Source: Rhodococcus sp. (in: high G+C Gram-positive bacteria) (GTDB taxonomy: Bacteria; Actinomycetota; Actinomycetes; Mycobacteriales; Mycobacteriaceae). From it: 64,000 nt of DNA. The notes under the pieces are model-generated. The model had not been told where the DNA came from and did not search any database. It was given only the letters and a program-made list of their open reading frames with translations. A program made the position numbers and the translations under genes. Position 1 is the stretch's first letter; the number at the start of each line of letters is the position of its first letter. Below are positions 8,151-16,807 of the stretch, one piece after another. Location: contig NZ_JAHFVG010000017.1 in NCBI RefSeq assembly GCF_023264675.1, positions 43,723-107,722 on the forward strand. The letters run 5' to 3'.

Positions 8151-9214
8151 TTGCCGTCTTCTTCCTTGGCGTGCTTGCCCGCTCCCGTAGCAGTGGTACC
8201 GGGGACGACATCGGCGGGTGCGACGAACTCCGGTTCGGACAGGTCGCCACCTGCTTCGAGTTCCTCGGCTTCGGCCTGCTCCAACGCTTCCGCGAGAGCG
8301 GCCGTCGCTCCGACGGGATTGCCGTTCTCGTCGAATTCGAGAGCTTGGTCGTGGTGGCTGCCGAGATAGGCGTCGACGACGGCGCCGTTGTTGGACAGCT
8401 CCTCCGGCGTGGATTCGGCGATGACACTTCCCTGCGCCATGACGACGACCCAGTCGCTGATGTCGCGGATGACGTCCATGTCGTGTTCGACGAACACCAC
8501 CGTCATGCCGTCGTCGCGCAGCGACTTGATGTGCCCCAGCAGACTCTGTGTGAGAGCCGGATTGACCCCGGCCATGGGCTCGTCGAGCATGACGACGGCC
8601 GGATCGGTCATCAATGCACGTGCCATCTCCAGCAACTTACGCTGACCGCCGGACATCGAGCCGGCAAGATCGTCGGCCTTGGTATCGAGTTTGAACCGTT
8701 CGAGCAGCTGATAGGCCCGCTCGGTGATCTCCTTCTCCTGCTTCTTCCAGGTCCACGGCAACAAAGTGTTGAATATGCGTTCGCCGCGCTGCCCGGTCGC
8801 GCCGAGTCGTACGTTGTCCAGCACCGTCAATTTCGACAGAGCCTTGGTGAGCTGGAATGTACGTACTACGCCTTTGCGGGCGACCTGATGCGGATGCATC
8901 TTTCCGAGAGATTGGCCATCCATCGACCACGTCCCGGTGTCCGGACGATCGAATCCGGTGAGCAGATTGAACAGGGTTGTCTTGCCTGCGCCGTTCGGAC
9001 CGATGAGGCCGGTGATGCACCCGCGTTGAATTTCGAGGTGCGCGACATCGACGGCCTTGAGGCCACCGAACGTCCGTGAGACGCCGTCGACGACGAGTGT
9101 CGCATCGGGCTTCGGTGCTCCTGGCGTCTGCGGCACGTCGGCGAAGAGCGCAGTTCGCTGCTCGGCGCTGAGCGCCGTGGCCGCTCTGGACGGGCCTGAC
9201 GAAGAACTAGGCAT
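8147..9214 (-). CDS. livG: Branched-chain amino acid ABC transporter ATPase LivG with long tail
   Basis: 355 residues against roughly 255 for typical LivG. Walker A GPNGAGKTT, signature MSGGQRKLLEMARALM, Walker B VVMLDEPMAGVNP, and H-loop FVEHDMD are intact. The N-terminal 40 residues and a C-terminal extension of about 60 residues (Glu/Ala rich, ending HAKEEDGK) are low-complexity additions with no recognisable domain. It overlaps livM by eight bases and livF by four, so translation is coupled throughout. Confidence 0.9.
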
Positions 9215-10196
9215 TGAGTTGGACCTCTCGCTTGTTGCCGAGAATGCCCTGGGGTCGGAACACCATGAGGACGGCGATCAGAATGCCCAGGAGTACGAAT
9301 CGTGTAGCACCGACTTGCTGTTCGCTGAGATGGAGCAGTGGGTCAGGTCCGGCGATCGCCTGGCGGAGTATTGCGTCGGGGATGGAGAGCAGGAACCAGA
9401 ACAGCATTGCTCCGAGCACCGGGCCGAACACGGTGGCAGCGCCACCGAGAATCAGCGCACCGAACGCGAAGAAGGTCTGTGCAGTGGAGTAGAAGTCGGG
9501 GTTGATGGATTTGGTCTGCAATGCGTTGAACACACCGCCCATACCGCCGATCACGCCACCCAGTACCAGTGCCTGCATCTTGTAGACGAAGACGTTCTTA
9601 CCGAGCGACCGCGCTGCATCTTCGTCTTCGCGAACCGCTTTGAGTACTCGGCCCCACGGGCTGTGCGTCAGGAGGTACACCAGCCCGCACAGGATCAGGA
9701 CGAGGATCCAGCCGACGACCATCGCCCACAAGTCGTCGCCGTAGAACTTCACTCCGAGGAATGCATACTGCTTCCCCGAGTCGAACGGGCTGAGCGAGGT
9801 GAACGGATCGGCGAATCCGAAAATTCCGTTGGTCGATTTGGTCACCGGATCCGAAGCGGTGGACCGGAAGACGAGTCTCAGAATCTCCGAAGCGGCGATC
9901 GTGACGATGGCGAGATAGTCGGCTCGCAATCGCAGTGTCGGAATGCCGAGGACCAGAGCCAGAAGCCCGGCCGCGCCGAGTCCGACGAGAATACCCAGCC
10001 ACAGCGGCTGGTGGTAGGTGATGGTCATGATGCCGACGCCGTACCCGCCGAGCAACGCGAAGCCGATCTGACCGAAGTTCAGAAGTCCGGCGTAGCCGAA
10101 ATGCAGGTTCAGTCCGATTGCCAAGAGAGCGTAGAAGATAGCCGACGGACCGATGAGCTGCGCGAGTGAGACCTGGAGTGCTCCGAGGATATCCAT
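9207..10196 (-). CDS. livM: Branched-chain amino acid ABC permease LivM
   Basis: 329 residues from ATG 10196 (the open frame continues upstream, but that part is antisense to livH). About ten hydrophobic helices are present, with the LivM motifs GLNLHFGYAGLLNFGQIGF, LGIPTLRLRADYLAIVTIA, the cytoplasmic coupling loop GRVLKAVREDEDAARSLG, and C-terminal VFRPQGILG. It forms the heterodimeric channel with LivH. The start is six bases after the livH stop. Confidence 0.9.
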   Translation of the reverse strand: MDILGALQVSLAQLIGPSAIFYALLAIGLNLHFGYAGLLNFGQIGFALLGGYGVGIMTITYHQPLWLGILVGLGAAGLLALVLGIPTLRLRADYLAIVTIAASEILRLVFRSTASDPVTKSTNGIFGFADPFTSLSPFDSGKQYAFLGVKFYGDDLWAMVVGWILVLILCGLVYLLTHSPWGRVLKAVREDEDAARSLGKNVFVYKMQALVLGGVIGGMGGVFNALQTKSINPDFYSTAQTFFAFGALILGGAATVFGPVLGAMLFWFLLSIPDAILRQAIAGPDPLLHLSEQQVGATRFVLLGILIAVLMVFRPQGILGNKREVQLNA

Positions 10197-10201
10197 GCTT
10201 G

Positions 10202-11581
10202 TCACCCGATCCTTTGCCGCGAGCCGAGTATGCCCTGAGGCCTGACGACGAGGATGAGAATCAAGACGAGCAGTCCTCCGATGTATTTGAGATCGGGATT
10301 GATGATCATCGTCGACCACTGCACGAGCAGACCGACGATGACGCAGCCGAGGAGAGCTCCGTACGCGGTTCCCAAGCCGCCGAGGGTGATTCCGGCGAAC
10401 ATCAGCAGGAGGAGTTTGAATCCCATTTCCCATTGCACGCGGCCACCGAGTTCGGACAGACCGAAGAGCACTCCGCCGAGGGCAGCGAGACCGCCACCCA
10501 TGCACCAGACGAACGTCACGACCCGTTCGACGTTGATGCCGGACGAGGCGGCGAGGTCGCGGTTGTCCGAGACGGCGCGCATGGCCTTACCGATCCGGGT
10601 GCGCTGCAACATCAATGCGACGCCGACGAGAACGACGATGCTGATGATGATGCAGGCCAGGTTGACGTTGGTGATCGAGAACGGACCCCAATCGTTCTGG
10701 GTCTGTGCTTGATAGTCGTCGAACGGTTCGGCGCGGTCGGAGAAGAAGATCAGGATGAGATACCGCAGCGAAATGGCCAGGCCGATCGAGACGACCAGCT
10801 GCGCGATGAGGCCGGTCTTCCGTTTGCGCAGTGGTCGCCAGATGATCGCGTTGTTCAGCCAGCCGAACGCGACTCCGACGACGATCGCGAGAATTGTCGC
10901 AGGGATGAGCTGGATACCGAGACTCACGTTGAACACCCAGGCTGCGACGGCGCCGAGGGTCACGAGCTCACCGTGAGCGAAGTTGGTCAGCCCGGTGGTA
11001 CCGAAGATCAGACTGAGTCCGACCGCTGCCAACGCGATGACCAGGCCGAAGCGAAAGCCGTCGACCGTTGTCCTGATGAACTTTTCGTAGAACGGAACTT
11101 CGGTCGCGGTTCGGGCTTCACCGAACGAGAAGATGATGTTGTTGGCGCGGCCTGCCTGCACTTCGCGTTGCACTTCGCCTTGGACGCTGACACCGTCGGG
11201 AAGCGTTTCGCCGACGACTTCGAAGGTGTACGTGCCCGGTGACACCTGGAGTGTCCATTTACCGGTTCCATCGGACGTAGTTCTGGCGACCTCGGCATCA
11301 CTCGAATCGAGCGCGTGGACGTCGACACCTTCGAGTGTCTGGCCCCCGTTCCTGAGTGAGCCCGACACCGCGACCGCGTCCGCGGGCGGTGTATCGGATG
11401 TCGAAGCAGCGGGAGGGGGAGTAGGAGTCGGTTCCTGCGCGAGGGCGGTGCCGCCGAATGCGACCGTCGCTATCGCTGCGAGGAGAGTCAACAGGAGGGA
11501 CTGTTTGAGGAGATGAAGCGAGCCTCGGCTACTGGACCGAATTCGAATCTTCCTTCGGGTCCATCGAACATTTGGAGCCAC
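10202..11581 (-). CDS. livH: LivH-type permease with N-terminal signal peptide and exported beta-sandwich domain
   Basis: 459 residues from GTG 11581, chosen because GGAGG lies six bases upstream and no other ATG/GTG precedes the signal sequence. Residues about 20-48 form a signal peptide (LLKQSLLLTLLAAIATVAFGGTALAQ), followed by a Pro/Thr linker and a domain of about 90 residues (VSGSLRNGGQTLEGVDVHAL ... GKWTLQVSPGTYTFEV) resembling carboxypeptidase-regulatory-like beta sandwiches. The LivH core then begins (FGLVIALAAVGLSLIFGTTGLTNFAHGE, coupling loop GKAMRAVSDNRDLAASSGIN, end VRPQGILGSRQ). Ordinary LivH is about 290 residues with no such domain. The extension may dock the binding lipoprotein or wall material; that is inference. 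Confidence 0.85.
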   Translation of the reverse strand: MAPNVRWTRRKIRIRSSSRGSLHLLKQSLLLTLLAAIATVAFGGTALAQEPTPTPPPAASTSDTPPADAVAVSGSLRNGGQTLEGVDVHALDSSDAEVARTTSDGTGKWTLQVSPGTYTFEVVGETLPDGVSVQGEVQREVQAGRANNIIFSFGEARTATEVPFYEKFIRTTVDGFRFGLVIALAAVGLSLIFGTTGLTNFAHGELVTLGAVAAWVFNVSLGIQLIPATILAIVVGVAFGWLNNAIIWRPLRKRKTGLIAQLVVSIGLAISLRYLILIFFSDRAEPFDDYQAQTQNDWGPFSITNVNLACIIISIVVLVGVALMLQRTRIGKAMRAVSDNRDLAASSGINVERVVTFVWCMGGGLAALGGVLFGLSELGGRVQWEMGFKLLLLMFAGITLGGLGTAYGALLGCVIVGLLVQWSTMIINPDLKYIGGLLVLILILVVRPQGILGSRQRIG

Positions 11582-11789
11582 GCACGTCCTCCGGACGGTT
11601 GTCGGGCCTGAGCCCACGGCGGGCCCGGCTGCTTGCAATTGTCGGACTCTAACTGGTGGAAGCGCACGAAATCGGCGTCTCGAATTTCCGGGAAGTATCA
11701 TTTGTGTTTCGAACTACGCGGCCAGGCGAATTGCTGGGGTTTCGCATCCCCTTACGTCCTGTCGGACCCTCTACATAGACTGGTCAACC

Positions 11790-14531
11790 GTGAGCCCAGT
11801 AACCGACGCCAGCGCAGCACCCGCATCCACGGCATCAAGTTCCGCCGAAGGCAAGCAGCCGACTCTGCTGCTGATCGACGGGCACTCGATCGCCTTCCGC
11901 GCGTTCTTCGCGTTGCCGGTGGACAATTTCAAGACCACGAGTGGGCAGTCGACCAACGCCGTGTACGGGTTCACGTCGATGCTGATCAACCTGCTTCGCG
12001 ACGAGAAGCCGACGCACATCGCAGCCGCGTTCGATGTCTCCCGTCAGACATTCCGAGCCGAGCGATTCCCCGAGTACAAAGCCAACCGCAGCAAGACGCC
12101 CGACGAGTTCGCCGGCCAGGTGGACATCACCAAGGACGTCTTGGGCGCCATGGGCATACCGGTCATGGCCGAGGCGGGATTCGAAGCCGACGACATCATC
12201 GCAACGCTGGTGACGCAGGCCGAAGCGCTCGGTTACCGAATCCTCGTCGTCACCGGTGATCGTGACTCGTTGCAGCTCGTCACCGAGAACGTCACCGTGC
12301 TGTACCCGAAGAAGGGCGTTTCCGAGCTCACACGGTTCACTCCCGAAGAAGTCACCACCAAGTACGGCCTCACGCCGTCCCAGTACCCCGATTTCGCTGC
12401 TTTGCGCGGAGATCCGAGCGACAACCTGCCAGGGATTCCGGGCGTGGGTGAAAAGACGGCCACCAAATGGATCGTCGAGTACGGGTCGCTGGAGAAGCTC
12501 GTCGACAACGTGGACAAGGTGAAGGGCAAGGTCGGCGATGCGCTGCGCGCCAACCTCTCGAGCGTCGTGCTCAACCGCGAGCTCACCGAGATGGTGCGCG
12601 ATGTTCCTCTTCCCTACACACCGGATCAGTTGGAGCTGGCGCCGTGGGATCGCGAGAAGATCCACGGCTTGTTCGACGACCTCGAGTTTCGTGTCCTGCG
12701 CGATCGACTGTTCGACACACTTTCGTCGGTGGAACCGGAAGCGGAAGAAGGCTTCGACGTCAAGGGCGGAGCTGTTCCGGTCGGCGAGTTGGCGCTGTGG
12801 CTGCGTACCCACGCGTCGACGGGTCAGCGGCACGGGCTGTCCGTCGTCGGACCTCGTCGTCCGTTCGACAGTGACGCCGTCTCCATCGCCATCGCCGCGT
12901 CCGACGGGGAGGGCGGGTTCGTCACGACCAGTGCGCTCGACGAGTCCGACGAGCAGGCTCTCGCTGCGTGGCTGGCCGACGCCGATCAGCCCAAGGCACT
13001 GCACGAGGCCAAGTGGGGAATGCATGCGTTGCGCGGTCGGGGATGGTCGCTCGGCGGTCTGACGAGCGACACCGCTCTGGCCGCCTATCTCGTCCGTCCG
13101 GGGCAGCGAAGTTTCAACCTCGACGATCTCTCGCTGCGCTACCTCAAGCGTGAACTTCGTGCCGAGGACTCCGTCGAAGGGCAGATGTCGCTTCTCGACA
13201 CCGAGGACGTAGCGGAAGCCGCTGTCGCCGAGGGTGAGATTCTGCGCGCACAGGCAATTCTCGATCTCGCCGCAGCGCTCGACACCGAACTCGAGAGCAT
13301 CGAATCCACCACGCTGCTCTCGGAGATGGAACTGCCACTGCTGACGGTGCTCGCCGATCTGGAGGCGACGGGTATCGCCGTGAATCGCGACCATCTCGAG
13401 GAGTTGCAGAGTCGATTCGCCGACCTCGTCGGCGATGCTGCTGCTTCGGCCTACGACGTCATCGGCAAACAGATCAATCTCGGTTCCCCGAAGCAGCTTC
13501 AGGTCGTGCTCTTCGAAGAACTGGAGATGCCGAAAACCAAGAAGACGAAGACGGGCTACACCACCGATGCCGATGCGCTGCAGGGGTTGTTCGAGAAGAC
13601 TGAGCATCCGTTCCTGAAGTTCCTGCTCGACCACCGTGACGCAACACGGATGAAGGTCACTGTCGACGGTCTCCTCAAATCGATCGACGACGACGGCCGA
13701 ATTCACACCACCTTCAATCAGACGGTGGCGGCTACCGGTCGCCTCTCTTCGACCGATCCGAACCTGCAGAACATTCCGGTACGCAACGAGGCGGGGCGGC
13801 ACATCCGTGACGGCTTCGTGGTGGGCGAGGGTTACGACACCTTGCTCACCGCCGACTACAGCCAGATCGAGATGCGGATCATGGCTCATCTGTCCGGCGA
13901 CGAGGGTCTGATCGAAGCGTTCAACACGGGCGAGGATCTCCACAGTTTCGTCGGCGCGCGTGCGTTCGGTGTTCCCATCGAGGAGGTCACACCGGAACTG
14001 CGGCGCCGCGTGAAGGCGATGTCGTACGGGCTCGCGTACGGCCTCAGCGCTTTCGGGCTCGCAGCTCAACTGAAAATCTCGACCGAAGAAGCAAAACAGC
14101 AGATGGAGGCGTACTTCTCGCGGTTCGGTGGTGTACGTGACTACCTGCGCAGCGCGGTCGAGGAGTCGCGAAAGGTGGGTTACACGTCGACTCTGTACGG
14201 TCGTCGTCGATATCTTCCGGATCTCAACAGCGACAATCGCCAACGCCGTGAGGTCGCGGAGCGAGCCGCTCTCAACGCTCCCATTCAGGGCACCGCGGCC
14301 GACATCATCAAGGTCGCAATGATCGATGTACACCGATCACTGGCAGATTCGAACCTGAAGTCGCGCATGCTGCTGCAGGTCCACGACGAGTTGGTACTCG
14401 AGGTCGTCGACTCCGAACGCGAGGAGGTCGAGGCCTTGGTGCGCGACAAGATGTCCTCGGCGATCGAGCTGTCCGTGCCGCTCGAAGTGTCTGTCGGTAC
14501 CGGCGCAAGCTGGGACAAGGCAGCTCACTAG
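11790..14531 (+). CDS. polA: DNA polymerase I
   Basis: 913 residues, GTG start. The N-terminal 5'-nuclease domain has LLLIDGHSIAFRAFFALP, VVTGDRDSLQL and LRGDPSDNLPGIPGVGEKTA. The middle domain (about 320-500) has the fold of a 3'-5' exonuclease but lacks the DxE-type catalytic motif, as in other actinobacterial Pol I. The polymerase domain has motif A DYSQIEMRIMAHL, motif B RRRVKAMSYGLAYGLSAFG and motif C QVHDELVLEV. It fills gaps in repair and removes Okazaki primers. Divergent from livH across a 208-base region and ended by a strong hairpin. Confidence 0.95.
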   Translation: MSPVTDASAAPASTASSSAEGKQPTLLLIDGHSIAFRAFFALPVDNFKTTSGQSTNAVYGFTSMLINLLRDEKPTHIAAAFDVSRQTFRAERFPEYKANRSKTPDEFAGQVDITKDVLGAMGIPVMAEAGFEADDIIATLVTQAEALGYRILVVTGDRDSLQLVTENVTVLYPKKGVSELTRFTPEEVTTKYGLTPSQYPDFAALRGDPSDNLPGIPGVGEKTATKWIVEYGSLEKLVDNVDKVKGKVGDALRANLSSVVLNRELTEMVRDVPLPYTPDQLELAPWDREKIHGLFDDLEFRVLRDRLFDTLSSVEPEAEEGFDVKGGAVPVGELALWLRTHASTGQRHGLSVVGPRRPFDSDAVSIAIAASDGEGGFVTTSALDESDEQALAAWLADADQPKALHEAKWGMHALRGRGWSLGGLTSDTALAAYLVRPGQRSFNLDDLSLRYLKRELRAEDSVEGQMSLLDTEDVAEAAVAEGEILRAQAILDLAAALDTELESIESTTLLSEMELPLLTVLADLEATGIAVNRDHLEELQSRFADLVGDAAASAYDVIGKQINLGSPKQLQVVLFEELEMPKTKKTKTGYTTDADALQGLFEKTEHPFLKFLLDHRDATRMKVTVDGLLKSIDDDGRIHTTFNQTVAATGRLSSTDPNLQNIPVRNEAGRHIRDGFVVGEGYDTLLTADYSQIEMRIMAHLSGDEGLIEAFNTGEDLHSFVGARAFGVPIEEVTPELRRRVKAMSYGLAYGLSAFGLAAQLKISTEEAKQQMEAYFSRFGGVRDYLRSAVEESRKVGYTSTLYGRRRYLPDLNSDNRQRREVAERAALNAPIQGTAADIIKVAMIDVHRSLADSNLKSRMLLQVHDELVLEVVDSEREEVEALVRDKMSSAIELSVPLEVSVGTGASWDKAAH

Positions 14532-14568
14532 CGAGCGACCCGGCAGCTCGGATCTGCTGTCGGAAACG

Positions 14569-14604
14569 ACGAAAGTCGGTCGCCCGGAGGCGACCGACTT
14601 TCGT
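14569..14604. terminator. 16-bp perfect stem, bidirectional terminator of polA and the thioredoxin gene
   Basis: Arms 14569-14584 and 14589-14604 are perfectly complementary around loop CGGA. It is placed between two convergent genes and has no long U tract on either side. Confidence 0.8.
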
Positions 14605-14620
14605 GTACTCCGGCGCCGGA

Positions 14621-14998
14621 CTACTCGGCCGAAGCTTCTGCCTTCTGCTCCTCGAGCTGAGCCTTCACCACGTCCATGTCCAGTGCCTTGATCTGTCCGA
14701 CCAGATCCTCCAGCGCTGCTGCCGGGAGTGCTCCTGGCTGAGCGAACACCAGAATTCCCTCGCGGAAAGCCATGATCGTCGGGATCGACTGAATGTTGGC
14801 AGCGGCTGCCAGCCCCTGCTCGGCCTCGGTGTCTACCTTCGCGTGCACCACGTCGGGGTGCGCGTCGGAGGACTTCTCGAAGGTCGGCGCGAACTGGCGG
14901 CACGGGCCACACCAGGACGCCCAGAAATCGACCAGTACCACGTCGTTACCGCCCACGATGTCGTCGAAGTTCTGCTGAGTCAAAGTCTGTGTTGCCAC
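14621..14998 (-). CDS. Thioredoxin
   Basis: 125 residues. The active site WCGPC is at 29-33, preceded by VVLVDFWAS, with the cis-Pro in SIPTIMAFREG. Standard thioredoxin fold of about 105 residues plus a short acidic tail (EEQKAEASAE). It reduces disulfides in the cytoplasm with thioredoxin reductase, which is not encoded in this window. It may be co-transcribed with the GlxA-type regulator upstream, 91 bases away. Confidence 0.88.
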   Translation of the reverse strand: MATQTLTQQNFDDIVGGNDVVLVDFWASWCGPCRQFAPTFEKSSDAHPDVVHAKVDTEAEQGLAAAANIQSIPTIMAFREGILVFAQPGALPAAALEDLVGQIKALDMDVVKAQLEEQKAEASAE

Positions 14999-15089
14999 GC
15001 CTACCCTTTCGTCGAAAATTCGCTGTCTGAATGCTTCAACGCACTACTGTGCCGAAATCTTCCCGGGCGTGCAGGGTGGAGCGCATACA

Positions 15090-16094
15090 TCAGACAGGTT
15101 GGGGTGCTGCCCGGAACGTTCGACGATAGGAATTGGGCGTGGTGCACCGCACCCGAACGAAATGCTGACGCATCACCGCAGCGTTGCCGAAGCCGACGCG
15201 CTGGGAGATGACATCCATCGACAGATCCGAGTTCTCCAGCATGTTCTGGGCGGCGAGAACGCGTTGGTCGTTGAGCCACCGAGCGGGGGTCGTTCCGGTT
15301 TCGGCCTGGAAGCGCCGAGCGAACGTCCGAGCCGACATGTTCACTTTCGCCGACAGTTTCTGCACCGACAGATCCGCCTCCAAGTTCTCCGTCATCCAGT
15401 CCAGCAGCGGTGCAAGAGTGTCGACTTCGGTGGTGGGCAACGGGGTGGTCACGAATTGAGCCTGCCCGCCATCGCGGTGTGGGGGAACGACCATGCGTCG
15501 AGCGATACCGTTCGCGACTTTGCTTCCCTGTTCCTTGCGGACGATGTGGAGACACAGGTCGATGCCGGCGGCGGTGCCCGCGCTGGTGAGGACGTTGCCG
15601 TCGTCGACGTAGAGAACGTTGCAGTCGACGTCCGCCAGCGGATACTCGGCCGCGAGCCTTGCCGAGTGGCGCCAGTGCGTCGTGCAGCGTCGTCCGTCGA
15701 GCAGTCCTGCCTTTCCGAGCAGGAACGCGCCGTTGCACAGGCTCGCGACCTTGGCGCCACGTGCCACCGCGGCCCGTAACTTGACCAGCAACGGCTCGAT
15801 GGCGCCGTCGAAGTCCGAGGTGCAGACGTAGCTGCCGTCGTCCGCGGAGTGGGTGCCACCGGCAGGAATGATGATCAGATCGGCGTCGTCCAGTTGTGAG
15901 AGGTCGTACGGAACGTCGATCGTGTAGCCGAAACGCGATCTGATGGGTTCGGCGACTCCGGCGATGAGCGAGAAGTCGTAGGTGGGCAAACCCTCGTCGG
16001 ATCTGTCGAAACCGAACACCTCGCACGCCACTCCGAGCTCGAACTGCTCGGTCAACGGCATGAGGGGAACCACTACTCGCTTCAGCACGAGCAA
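15090..16094 (-). CDS. GlxA-family regulator: DJ-1/PfpI domain plus AraC helix-turn-helix
   Basis: 334 residues. The N-terminal glutamine-amidotransferase-like domain (class I, DJ-1/PfpI) has the nucleophile-elbow sequence VASLCNGAFLLG and then TTHW. The C-terminal AraC domain has two helix-turn-helix units (LSVQKLSAKVNMSARTFARRF; MDVISQRVGFGNAAVMRQHF) and the conserved GTTPARWLNDQR. Members of this family regulate small-molecule catabolism. The target is not apparent from neighbours. Confidence 0.85.
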   Translation of the reverse strand: MLVLKRVVVPLMPLTEQFELGVACEVFGFDRSDEGLPTYDFSLIAGVAEPIRSRFGYTIDVPYDLSQLDDADLIIIPAGGTHSADDGSYVCTSDFDGAIEPLLVKLRAAVARGAKVASLCNGAFLLGKAGLLDGRRCTTHWRHSARLAAEYPLADVDCNVLYVDDGNVLTSAGTAAGIDLCLHIVRKEQGSKVANGIARRMVVPPHRDGGQAQFVTTPLPTTEVDTLAPLLDWMTENLEADLSVQKLSAKVNMSARTFARRFQAETGTTPARWLNDQRVLAAQNMLENSDLSMDVISQRVGFGNAAVMRQHFVRVRCTTPNSYRRTFRAAPQPV

Positions 16095-16170
16095 AGTATG
16101 GCAGAAAAACGACGAACTATGTCATAAGCGCCACTGTTGAGGAAGACTGCCTGGTAGCAGGCTTGCAGGC

Positions 16171-16287
16171 ATGACCATCACACTTCTGATCCTGACAGTT
16201 CTGGCAGCAATCTATGTGGCGATGTCGCTCGGATACGCGCCCGACACCCATCGGGAGGCGAGTCAGTTCGGCGACTACCGATTCTGA
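16171..16287 (+). CDS. 38-residue single-helix membrane peptide
   Basis: Open frame from ATG 16171 to TGA 16285-16287. Residues 3-20 are a clean hydrophobic helix (TITLLILTVLAAIYVAMS), followed by a polar tail with REASQFGDYRF at the end. Only a weak ribosome site (GCAGGC) is visible. It overlaps the end of the convergent RNA ligase-like gene by 13 bases. Not a recognised family; the helix-plus-polar-tail composition and the absence of another gene here support it moderately. Confidence 0.45.
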   Translation: MTITLLILTVLAAIYVAMSLGYAPDTHREASQFGDYRF

Positions 16288-16799
16288 CGAACCGTCCATT
16301 CCCGCTTGCCCTCGCCGTCCCAGCGTCTCAATCCGGATGTCGTTCCGACGAGGTCGGGCTGAACCGAATCGAGTCGGAGCAATGCCTCGGCGAGTTCGAC
16401 GCGAGTCAGTCGCCTCGCGATCGTGACATGGGGAGTCCACTTTCCCGGTGCGGTGTGCGATCGCGAGCCGTCCGCGTCGCCGACCAGTTCGGATGCGCGG
16501 GCCTGAAGGTCGACGAGCTGTCTCGACGGCACCACCAGACGCGCGAGGGTGGCGTGCTTGCCGCGAAACACGACGAACGCACCGAGCCGGATCGGCATGC
16601 CGACTCGGAGGTACTCATCGTCGATTCGGGTGTCGAACACGTCCATCTCGTCCGCCACCGCCAAGGTGATGTGTGGCCGATTCGATGCACCGGTGTGTCT
16701 GCCTTGGCTCGGCAGGTCGGCGTCGAGCAGTAGCTGCCATTCGCGTCGGACGGCGGCGTCGAGCGTGTCGTCGAGTAGCAATTCCAATGACTGGACCAT
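16275..16799 (-). CDS. 2'-5' RNA ligase / cyclic phosphodiesterase-like protein (2H superfamily)
   Basis: 174 residues. The two HxT/S catalytic motifs of the 2H phosphoesterase superfamily are present: PHITLAV around residue 43 and PHVTIAR around residue 120. These hydrolyse 2',3'-cyclic phosphates or ligate RNA ends; the substrate is unknown here. The start is eight bases from the divergent dehydrogenase start, so each promoter must lie inside the other coding region unless transcripts are leaderless. Confidence 0.8.
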   Translation of the reverse strand: MVQSLELLLDDTLDAAVRREWQLLLDADLPSQGRHTGASNRPHITLAVADEMDVFDTRIDDEYLRVGMPIRLGAFVVFRGKHATLARLVVPSRQLVDLQARASELVGDADGSRSHTAPGKWTPHVTIARRLTRVELAEALLRLDSVQPDLVGTTSGLRRWDGEGKREWTVRQNR

Positions 16800-16807
16800 G
16801 GTGAGTC

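Noticed and set aside
11835..14333. 832-residue open frame antisense to polA
   Set aside because: Mirror of polA codon usage in high-GC DNA; no start signals, no family resemblance, polA motifs are intact on the other strand.
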